The notes below the pieces were generated by a model, which made no database searches, was not told the DNA's origin, and saw nothing but the letters and a program-made list of their open reading frames with translations. Shown in pieces: positions 21,252-33,200 of a stretch of DNA of 64,000 bases (its first letter is position 1; every line of letters starts with the position of its first letter). A program made the position numbers and the translations under genes. The stretch comes from Desmodesmus armatus (lineage: Eukaryota; Chlorophyta; Chlorophyceae; Sphaeropleales; Scenedesmaceae), in assembly GCA_007449985.2 (NCBI GenBank), contig VIIQ02000066.1, positions 372,001 through 436,000 on the forward strand, in the 5' to 3' direction.

Positions 21252-24200
21252 TCAGCAGCTCATGAGCGGCTGCAGGTCCTGTGGTGCGTAGGGTGCTGTC
21301 AGCTGGTCAGCACAGGCCATGCGCAGCTTCTCAGGAGTGGCTGGGGCATCCAGGTTGAACCAACCTGAAGCAGCAGCAGCAGCAGCAGCAGCAGCAGTCA
21401 CACACAAAATCAGCCATCAGCGTGAGTCACGATGTTGGCGGCAACAGAGTTTCAAACCCTAAACCCTGCATTGGTTCTTGCCGCCTCACACACCACAATG
21501 GCTGCCACTCTCCCACAAAAACAATGCCTCTCGGATACGTTGCTACTAACCAGCATATTCTGATACATGGTAGCAGCGTGGTTTGGACGTACATGCAGAG
21601 CATCCACTCCCCCCCCTAGAGGAGTACATCCAAGCTGCCAAAGTCCCCACCCTGAGCACTCTCTGAATGAGGGACTGACAGCACAGAGGCAGCATAATGC
21701 AGTGGCAGTTCCTTATAAACTTCCATCCTTTGCACACCCACCTGTGACTCCCGCGTCGGCTCTTGCTGCATACACTGCATCCTTCAGGGCAAAGTACACC
21801 GCTGCACCCAGGTGGAAGGGAGGCTCGCCCACAGCCTGAGGAGCAACAGCAACAACAACACAAGAGCACAACACTGTTGACCCATTCGTGTCACATGCTC
21901 ACACTTTCAGGGGAAGTACTGTGCATGTAGTACAGTACAGCTGGTGCAACCTTCGAAACAGGGAGTGTCCTATCAAGGCAGTGCATGTGCAGGTCAGCCG
22001 CTTTACTGAATGCCCGTCTCCCCTGCTGCGCTGGTTGTAGTTGCGTACCTTGGAGGAGTGCACAGCGCGTGGGTTGGGTGTGTTCTGCATGAGTGTGACC
22101 CTGAAGTCGAGCGGTATGTCGTTGGCTGTGGGGATCTTGTAAGTGCCAGGGCCCTTGGTGAACAGGTGCCCGGGACGCACCCAAGGATGGGCCTGTGTGA
22201 GCAGCGATGCGACGGCGATGCAGCAGCGATGCGACGGCGATGCAGCAGCGATGCGACGGCGATGCAGCAGCAGCAGTGCAGGAGCAGGTGCAGCAGCAGA
22301 TGCAGCAGCGATAAGGCAGCAGTCAGGCAGCAGCACACCAAAGATGGAGGTATGGGGGGTTGCAGCAGTGATGCGATACAACAACATGCCGAGCACTGAA
22401 GACTGCATGTCGCAAGGTGCAGCAGTGATGCGAGGATGCAGACTGCTTGAAAAGGTTGAGATGGCCTCCAGGTCAATCCAGTAGTCCAGCAGGCACCAAT
22501 CCCAACAAGTCATTCCCCTGGAAAACAAAACCCTGAGCCCACCTTGTCACCCCAGATCATCTCCTCCAGACATAGCCAGCCCATGCCCTGGACAAAGCCA
22601 CCCTCAATCTGCAGGAGCAGCAGCAGCAGCAGTAAGACACTTTTTTCTGCGGTTACAGTGCAATTGTCAGTGCCAACACCAGTCACCGGCGTTGGCACAC
22701 TACAGCCTGCGGAACAACTGCTAGGTCATTTATTACCGACGCACTGCTACAGTGCGACAGGCCACACCTGACTGCGCCATAGTCTCTTGTGGTAATGACA
22801 TAAACTGTGAACCCTCAACCCTGTCTCTATTCAAACCCTATGCCCTACCTGCCCAATGTCGATGGCGGGGTTGATGGGGTTGCCAACATCCATCACAATG
22901 TCAGAGCGCAGCAGCTGCCAGTCACCTGCACAAACAGCACCACAAGGAATCTTGGTGTCATTATGGCAGCAGCACACTAGAAACTCCATCAAATGCCGTT
23001 GCTCCCACCTTTCTCTGTCCTGATAACTTCAGACCTCCCTCCCGTTGCTCCTGACTTTCATGTCCCCACTCCTATGGTGCTGGGCATCTTTCAACAGGTC
23101 TTGGGCGGTGCAACCGCCCCTCGAACGCAGGCCAGGAGTTATAGGGTTCGGGGTTGAGCTTCAAACTTCAAGCTTCCAACCCTCAGACGCACCCCCTGTA
23201 CACCAATATACATAAAGGCAGGTCCCAATGGGGTTGCAGCCAGTCACAACGACCACAGCTGGTAGCTGCCTGATGGCTCACCTGTGAGTGTGTCCAGCTC
23301 CACCTCGCTGACAGCAGCACCAAACACAAAGTAGTTGAACGGCCGCTTGCCACCATACCCTGCACGAAACACACGCAGGCCCACATGTCACAGCACATGA
23401 GCACCAAACCCTTCTGCAAGCCGACTATCCGGCCTGTCCTTCTGCAGCTGCTTTGGTCATACATGGACTGATCACCAAACACGCTGAGCAACCCCTTGAG
23501 GGGTTGCCTCCCTGATGTAGGGTTTAGGGCACCCCTGAAACCCCAGACTATTTGCGCAACAGGCTCCATATGTGACAGGTGGTTGTCCTGTCTGCGTGCT
23601 GTGCAGGTATGCATGGAGCACTCCCAAAAAAGCGCCACTGAAGAAGGTGCACACACACAGCACACGCACACCAGGACGGCCATTTGATGCTCAACATCAT
23701 ACCATGATGCTCAGCAACAATTCATGAGTCATGTGAAGGGGTTAGGGGGCCCCTTCCCCCACCTGTGACCTCTGGTGTTGCGTAGAAGCCGTGTGCGCTG
23801 AGGTCCACCCTGTCCATGTAGGCCTGTGTGGCCAGCTTGGCAAAGCTCCAGCCCTCCTCGGCAGCACGAGCCCTGCAGGAGCAGAGCACATACAGACACC
23901 TTACAGTACAGTAAAGTCTACTCCAGTCCAGTACAGTGCATTACAGTACTTGAGGACAAAGTGCCATCTTTGGCACATACAAACACCTTCACATGCAACC
24001 TGCATATGATGCAGGGCAGACAATCACGACATGCTTGGTGCACTAGTGCCCACAAGAGAGTTCCAGCCACACACGTTTTGTCAGGAGCTTGCGTGGCGCA
24101 ACGTGGAACATCAGTTCAACTGATTGCTCAGTGAACAAATGGCTGCTGTGTTGTTGTGCTGTCGTGCTTCCTGGTGGCCGCTGCTACATGTTGATCATTT

Positions 24201-27200
24201 GCGCTGTACACATCTGTGAATGTTTTCACGCACCTGTAGGGCTTGAGGCGTTCGTTGATCTGCTTGCATGCGTCCAACACAGCCATGCCGTACAGGTCAG
24301 TACTGGCACTGCCAGCAGTAGGAGACGCGTTGGGCACCTGCACAACACATACACACACGCAGTTTGCAAGCTCTCTGTGCATTGGTACCTGCTTGTGTCA
24401 CATTCTGAACTGCATCAAATAAACCACAGAGTGTTGACAGCAGTACATACTGCAAGCAAGTGAGCTAATGATGCAGCCTCAGGTCAATGCAGAGCCACAG
24501 GCACAGCACCGACATTCAGCCAGTCAGAGCGGTACCTATCCAAAACAATATCCAAACACGAAATGTCCCACGAAAGTCACCTTGTCTGTCGATGTTTCTG
24601 CGATGAACACCTTGTTGACAGGTACTCCCAGCTCGTGGGCTGCTACCTGTGCCATCTTGATGTGCAGCCCCTGACCCATCTCCACACCACCATGCGTCAC
24701 CAACACCTGCAGCACACACCACAACAAAAAGCAGCACAGATACAGAGTGTCAGAAGTGATGTTTACACTATTGTTTCACAGCACAATCACACCAGCGCAC
24801 TGAAACCCCAACCAAGGCGGTCTTGCAGAGTACTGTGGAAGTAGACAAGACGCCCCGGCTTCCTCACACCAATGATGACTGACCCCAAGGGTGCAGTTGC
24901 AAGCTGCACAGCAGCACCCTGTGTGGTTGTTTCATGGGCCGTCTGGATTCAAGGGGAGCAGGGGTCCCTGAGGGATTGCAACCTTAGGTGATCTTGCCTC
25001 TAGCCATCGCCCGGCAAGGCCACCCAAGGTTTCGACCCCTCAACCCCTACCGCTGAACCTGGAGCCAAGCCGACAGCCCATGTCTACAGCTGGTGCCTGG
25101 TTGCCGCATGCAGATTTGATCAAAGCTCTTGCGCAGTCATCATGACCCCTGTTCCGGCTGTCCTCAGACCCAGCCGCCACCCACCGTTCCGTCTGTGTAG
25201 ACGTGCACCAGCGCCCCGCCCTGGTTGTAGGTCAGCTTGGTGAACGCAATGCCAAACTTGGTGGGGGTCACAGCCAGGCCACGCTTGCGCCAGCGGTTCT
25301 GCAGCACATCCACGGCACAGCACAGCACGGCACAGCACACAACATAATTCAGCACATAGATTTGACGACAGGGCGTGTCTGTGACATCTCAGATGTATTA
25401 GTGTTTATTTAAGAAGTGGTTGCAAAGCAAGCGTAGCAGACTATAGGTTTGGCAGACAAGCCGTGCTGACCTGCTTGTTGAAGTCGTCTGCTGCTGCCCG
25501 CCTCTCCTCCCAGCCTCCTGCCTGCTGCAGCACCGACTGCCAGCATGGCACGACCTGGCAGTTCTCCATCGTCTGCAGCACAACAGCCAGCAGAGCATTG
25601 CAGCACCAGTCAGCAGTAGTCATAATGACGCACAGCAGGGCAATAAATGGGGATCTATCCCAATAACTGTTGCGGGACCCCAACCTCTGCGCACCAACGT
25701 GCGGCATCTGCCAAGATCCACCCAATGCAGCGCGCAGGACTCTCATCCTTTGGGGAGGATGTTGGTGCGCTTGCAGAGACTGCAGCTGTCTTCCAAAAAA
25801 ACATCCAAGTGATGTGCGCGGACCGCAAATCCACTGCGCACCATCAGAAGACACCTGCCGACACCCACACACGCTACGCACAGGACTCTCTCCAAGAAGG
25901 GTGCATGCCCCCCCCCCCCCACCACCCCGCACGCACTGGCTGGAACCCCAGAAGTCAAGCAGTTCAAGCACCAGCATAGCTTGGTGGGTGCTGATGCCTT
26001 TGTACGGCTGCAAGCCTGACCCAATCTGTCCTGGCCTGTAATGCAAGTGAACCCAAATCACCTCCTTGCCCCTGAGTGACCCCTGAATCGCTGCTGGCCA
26101 TTATGGAAACACACAACCCCTCCTGGGCCTTGATTGAACCCCAACCTCCTTGGCCCTGAAAATTGGTGTGTATTGTCCAGGGACTCACTCTTGTTGTGTA
26201 CAAAATGTTTTGAACGTGATCTGTTCAATCCTGTGGCTGCCGGGGATTGATCCCGGGTTTCTGCGGCCACAACGCAGTGTTCTACCACTAAACTACAGCC
26301 ACCAGACCCAGCAGATTTGGCTTCAGAAGGCAGGGCAGGTCTGAGTGGCGCATCCTGCAGTTGGTACACACCACCGCCGCTGGCTGTCTGACTGACTGAC
26401 TGGCTGAGTGGGTGATAACCACTGGGTATGGTGACGCCTTGATTTACAAGGGCGGGACATGGATTGGGTCCCAGGGCTTGCATTGGGTCGGCTGGGCCTC
26501 TCGAGCCTTTTTGTAATGAACGCTGACACTGATACTGACACTTATACCGACTGACTGCATTTAAAAAGTCATATTGGCTCACCATGCCGAAGTGTGTGAC
26601 ATCACCCTCCCTGTACAGCAGGGGCTCCCGCACAGCTAGGGGGCTCAGGTTGACAGCGGCCGCCACGCGCTCCAACACCAACTCAGCAACCATCAAACCC
26701 TGCAGGGGACATGTGAAAGCCATGATCATGAGTGTTAGTTCTGTGCGCACACCTGCACATGCTGACCCTGGCATTGAGGGTGGTTGCCACTGGCCAGCAC
26801 ATCCAAGAACCAACAGCCTATAGACCCTGGACAGACACAGATACACTGGGCACGCACCGCCTGGGTGCTTCACCAGATGCTGCACTGTCCGTGTTGAGAC
26901 ACCCATAGCAACCATAGGGCCCTGACAAGACGAACGCAACACCCATTGCAAAAAGCAGTTTCGATATCAACCTGATACATAGCATGCTCCACAACCCTGG
27001 TCAGTCCCAGCTGCACACACAGCTCCACCCACGAGGGTTCTTGACATCCTGCTGAACCCCAGAGCTATACCTGTGGTCCGCCAAAGCCCCTGAAGGCAGT
27101 ATTGCTGGCAATGTTTGTGCGGCACATGTGGCCTCGCACGCGCTGCGCTGGGAACTTGTACACGCCGTCGGCATGCATCAGCGCCCGGTCCATCACTGCA

Positions 27201-30200
27201 CTGCTGAGGTCCCAGCTGTTGCCTGCAGGGCCAGCACAACCACGATATTCTTATGATGACGGCAAGATCTGAAATGAAACATCTAAAATTTGTTGGTAAA
27301 TGCAGGAGCTGATTGAGTCCCACACCTTGTAACTAAACCAAGACGATATAAACCAGTAAACCGTACTTCCAAGCTTACCTGCATTGTTGTAGAGCTCCAC
27401 GTCCAATGCAGTCACCTTGCCCTGCTGAGTGAAGCCCACCTTGTACTTGGCCAGGAAAGGGTGGCGAGTGCCTGGAATGGAGTGAGGGTGTCCACAGAGG
27501 GGGATACTTGGAAGACATGTGTGCCTTTCTAGGTCAACTCGCATCATGCATGGGTCTGGAAACATCGCCGCAAACACGTATGGCATGCATGGGTGATGGA
27601 AACGAGATGAGCGTGTACAGGTTTCAAGAGCAAGGGTGCGAGCAAGCTGGCCAGCACAAGCCTTATCGGATGGTGAGAGTGTGTATGCAGACCAAGGGGA
27701 CAGGCAGCATTTGCAAGAAGTGTGGGGATGCTTTCTAATAGGCACAGTCAGGCAATCTGGATCTGACCCCGGTGCTGGATCCACAATAAATTACACTGTA
27801 CGTCCGGGTCAAAGCAAGCCATGCATATCATGTTCCCTGCTGTGCCGCCCCCTCACCAGTCATCTGCATGTCCTCATCTCGGTCCAAGACAGCCTTGACA
27901 GGCCGCCGCAGGTGATAGGCTGGCACTGCTGCTGCACAGTGGATGAAGATGCTGCAGCAGGACACCACACAGCACACAACAAAACACAGCAGAACCTGTC
28001 TTCAGCGACAGCACTCAGACTCGAGAGTCCAGGGCACGAAATAGCACTGTTCCAAAGCCTGAGCGGAGTTCGCAGGTGCCTTGGGCTTACAGTCTGGGAA
28101 AATCGTCAATGCGTGGCAGCTGCGCATAGTACCTCAACGCCCTGCATGCCTGCCTGGTTCAGGACAACTGGAACATGGATTTCCTGTCGGTCTGAAACAG
28201 GCAGGCATAAAGGGTGCTCAAGACACAATGCGCTGCCGCCGCACATCTGGATAGTCTATCGCGTTTCTGCATCCGCGGTTGATTCTGAGCCCGTGCCAGC
28301 ATCTTTTTGGGCAGTCAAGGCCGGGGAGGATTCACCTGCGAGTCTCCTTGCCTCCAAAGCCACCACCAATGCGCTTCGTCTTGCAAACCAGCTTGTTCAT
28401 CGGAACACCTAGCGTACTGGCCACATACACCTGCACCAGCAGTAGCAGCACAAGGCAGCCACAGCAGCAGAAGCAGTGATGCGCTGAGAGTGGCAGTAAT
28501 GATGCAGCTGGGACGTAGAGAGTCTGCACTCACTAGGAGCTTTATTGCAGACTTACCACACAGCTACTGGCAGTACACCAAGTACACCACTGCTGAGCAA
28601 GCCAGATGAGCACATGCCCATCCTGCATGTGTCAGACACTAAGCTTGATGACAGACGATACAATCATCATGACAGTCAGAAACACTGAGGGTGTGTCTAG
28701 TCACGCACCGACGAAAAACTGTGTGAATGCAGCCTGCCTAGTGCCCACCTGGTGCTTGTTGGGTGCCTGTGTGCTGCTGATGAGCAGGTACTCATCACTC
28801 TCTGTGGGTATCACAATGGCCCCATTGGGCTCCAAGTAGAAGTGCTCCTGGCCACCCAGCTTGATGGTGCCCTCCAGCACATGGTCAGCAGCTGCACAGG
28901 TTCAAACAAATGCAAGAATGACACCAGCAGCAGTAGCGATGGATGAGGGTACAGCGTACATGTCTGCTTTGCTGAAGTCCGAACTGGCTGCTGCTGGTAT
29001 ATACACACCTAGGGGAAGGTGCCATGGCCCTGGATAGAAAAGGTGCGAAACACGGCTTGATACATTTCATTCATTCGCAGCTTGTGTACGTGATGGCTTC
29101 TTTCGTTTTGGCTTTGTACCGCTACTGCTCACCCGCAAAGCCCGCCTCGAGGTCGCCAGACACGAGCGAGTCCCCGTGGTACTGCTCGTAGTAGCTGTTC
29201 GCCTCAATTGCGTCCTCGATGCTGATCACAGCTGGCAAATCCTCGTACGTCACCTGAACGGCCTTTGCTGCGCGGCGGGCGAGGGGTTCCGTCTCCGCGA
29301 CCACAACGCCGATGATCTGCACGGCACGCAACAAGAACAGCTCAGAGACCCAGGGCAGTTCAAATGCTGCTTCTATTGATTCGTCTTGACTAGAATCTCA
29401 ACGAACCTCAACTGTATACTGCAGTTTTGATCCCAGCGACAACTGGCACCAACATGGCTGGATGTCCAAAAAGGCACCTGTGCGCTGTCGCGTGAGCTGC
29501 CTCGGCAAACCCTGACCATCACGCCAGCTCGTTGAGCTTGCAAGCCTCAAAATCTGCAGAATCGATAGTGATATAAAGAAGAATGCAACTGCACCGTGCA
29601 GCTGCGGCAGCTGGCGCTCATGTGCTGGGGCTGGGGCAGCTGCAGGCAAGGGCGGTGAAGGGGCTGCAGGGGCAGCTGCAGGTTGCTGCAGCCAGCAGCA
29701 CCAGCAGCAGGCGCAGATTGAGCACAAGCCTCACCTGTCCCACACATGTGACCTCCTTGGTTGCAAACACCTCCTCATCGTGCATGATGGGCCCAATCAT
29801 GTTGTCACCCGGCACATCATCAGCACCATAGTAGCCCACCACACCTGCATGAAAACACAGCAGCACATTAGCGCAAGAGCCAGTGACCTCCGGCGAGTCG
29901 CACACTGCAGCAGCTACCGGCCTAGTACTTCTTTTTAGTCACTAGATGACACCGACCCTGCCACCAGTGGTACCTGTGCAGCTTTGTCAAACTTGAACAA
30001 CATGTCTGTGTGGGGCATCCAGAGTCCACCTCAATCAATTCATGCACATCACTGTACAACCGTCCCGCATGAGAGCACATACAAGTAGCACTCCTGCACA
30101 CATATGGAAGGGACCAGCTGCACCTACCAGCCATTGCCAGCGCAGCAGATGCGTCAACGCCCAGCAGCTTGGCGTGCGGCTTCGTGCTGGTAACAAACGC

Positions 30201-33200
30201 GGCGTGCAGCACGTTGGGCGGGAGCGCCACATCGTCCGTGTACTGCGCCTCCCCTGACACCTGCGGCCAGCACATGACATGAACAACTTCACGCACTGTC
30301 AGTTGAAGACCAGGCTGTGTTGGCATGTCACTGAAGCTAGAACCACCCTTGCGCATCTCTTCTCCTTACGTCCATCGCACCCCCTCTCTCACCGGGTCCA
30401 CGGCCTGGAATTTTTCGAGTCTGCCTGTCCCCTCGTTACTTGTAACAGCAGCGGCCCCACATTGTTACAAGTGAATGTCATATTTCAGCGACATATGGAG
30501 CTGCAGGGCATTTGTTTTGGTGTTCAGACACCAGGTATCTGAACACACCTGAGGTCAGCACGAAAGCGCCTGTAACCCAGGTGTATCCATCTTGGTGCAC
30601 TGAAGGTCCTGTTGATGCTGTCGACATTTCGCGCACGTTTGGGCAAAAGCCCCAAACGTTTCCAGCTTACACGAACGCCACCCATGCTATCAGCTTAGAC
30701 TCACTTTGGCACATCAGACATGCAATAGCCTTATGCTTTGTTGGTGGCAGAAGATATCAATTACCGCACACTAACAAGCATAATCTGGCACACATGAACA
30801 GCGCAGAAACAATCCTGGCACGTGCAGCTGTCTGTTCATGCGCACACATCGCTCCAGACAATGTGGCGGAGCCACAGTCTCTGGAGTGATGGGGTTGCAC
30901 CCACAGCTAGCTGCACGTGCAGGGTTTGCTCATGTGCTGTTGACATCGCCGGCACAAACACTGCATGCATTGTGAGTCTTGGTTCCCTAAAACGAGCCTA
31001 AATCAAGCCCATTAAAAGCAACCAAACTGCGTAAAAATACGGGTACTTTGTTTATTGGTCCCCTCAATATGCGCTACTAACAGCACCAGTCAATGGGCCC
31101 CCTGGGCCCATTGACTGATACACGTACCCCCCCCCCCCCACCCCCACCCCCCCTGCCTCGCTCTCTGTGTAACAGCAGCAAACCCACAATGTTGAACACA
31201 CAACAACACAACTGATTGCGTGGGCTGACAAACCCACCTGCAGGTCAGCACTCGCGTGTTTGTAAGCTCAGAAAAGCAACCATACTGCTCAAGAAAACAC
31301 ACATGTAACACATAATGACATAATCAGTTGCGTATTGTGACGAAGAACCCACCTGCAGGTCAGCGCTCGCGTGTTTGTAGTCCTTCCCAACCTCCTCGGA
31401 GCCGTCAACAGCAGCAGGCACAGGGTGGTGGAACTGCACACCACGCACAGGGGGCCTGCAGCAACCGCACAAACACAAGTAGCGCAGGAGGGACCAGTGA
31501 ACATAGTCAATTGTTGATGTTGAGGGTTCAACCCAAAACCCTGACTCCTTCCCCAGCCTGTGTGATGGAGCTGCCAGACCGCATCACACACTGCCTTTAG
31601 AGCAACAGCTTTATAACGATACTATCATGTCTGCAGCTGGCACTGCTGTGCAGCTAACTAAGCTGCCATCGGAAGGCAACAATGGCAACACTGTTGCATC
31701 GAATGCAGCAGGAGCACTAAGCCACAAACCTGTGGAACACCTGTGCTGCTGACTGGTAGCCGGGAGGCAGCTGGGGCTTGAATGAGTCTGGGTGCAACGC
31801 CTCCATCTGCAGACACACCTGCAATCCCAAAACAGTACAGAACGCTTGACTCGTTACATCACAGTGCAGGGCATGTGTGCATCTGTGCTATGTTGCTGTC
31901 ACATTGCTGTTCACCGTACATCAATCTGCAATCAAGCGGCATTTTGTAGGTGTTGAATGTCATACTATGACATCTACATCATGTGTCTAGGTGCAGCACA
32001 TCTACCACCCGAAGCCGTTGAAAGCAATACTGTTACTGCCCATGTTATTTTCATCCCCCACAACGCCTCGCCAAATCCACACAACTCACATGGACGTAGA
32101 ACTTGTACAGGAATGAGGCTGCCAGGCTGTTCCTGTACTCCCGACGCCCCCCCCCCCCCCCCGGGTGCAGTTAGGACCACATTGACAGCTGGCCTCCTCT
32201 CAACACACATCACAAACCCAATGCTTCCACAATCACCCACCCATGTGGCCCCCATACGCCTCACAAGACCCTTATGACTTACGTGCACGTAAAACTTGTA
32301 CAGGAATGAGGCTGTCAAGCTGTTCCTGTACTCCCCTCGGCCCCCTGGTGCTGTTGGAGCCACGTTGACATCTTCCCTCAGCGCTGCCAGGGCTGACTGA
32401 AGGCTAGCCTCCTCCCAAGGCTGACCCAGCAATGCAGCCATCGTCTGCAGCAGTTGTTGCAGCAGCAGCAGCAGCAGCAGCAGCAGCACCAAGCTGCAGG
32501 TGGGTAGAATGCAGTTGGAGTGACAAGCACAGTTGAGGTGATGTCAAAAGTATTCAACGAGGAAATGGGGTGTGGCGTCCGGTATAGCTCATTGCATGCA
32601 CAGAGAAAAACAGCAGGAAACTTCGCCCTGTGATATTGCAAGTCTTGCCCAAACATCACGTTTAGCCAAATTGTTGTGGCCAAAGCTTCTGACACACCTG
32701 TGAGGCCATGATAGACTTGGGTGCCACTCCACCGTATGCGATCGCCACATCAGCCACCACCCAGCTGCCCTCAACATCAGGGGAAGGCTCCAGCCGCACA
32801 CGCATGCCTGCACAACACACAACAGCACACCACAGGACGCACAGTACAGCACAATATCACACGTCATGAGTGTGGTTGCCCGCCTGTCCGATTCAACAGC
32901 AAACTCAGCTTGGCATGCCCCTCTGGCCTGCTCAGAATCGCCAACAACATGCAACACAGGAGCTGCACACACAATGCAAGTCGTTGCTTAGCACCACACG
33001 CCAGGCTGGCTACAGCATCTGCCGTGACTCTGCCGACAGGAATGAAACCTTGCAACCCTCTGTCACCTGCGTTGACGATGGCAATGTCGTCGTCCCGCCT
33101 GGGCGACTGCTTGAATTCCCGTGTGAACTCCAGCTGCTGTGTGAAGGGGATGTGCACTGAGAGCAGCACCTCATCAGCCGCCATGTCCACCTTCCTGCAA

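Noticed and set aside
21456..21470. AACCCTAAACCCTG resembling plant telomere repeat
   Set aside because: Only about two units inside the last XDH intron.
22010..22484. Plus-strand frames with [12 protein letters not shown] repeats
   Set aside because: Produced by the 22-bp tandem repeat within an XDH intron, on the antisense strand.
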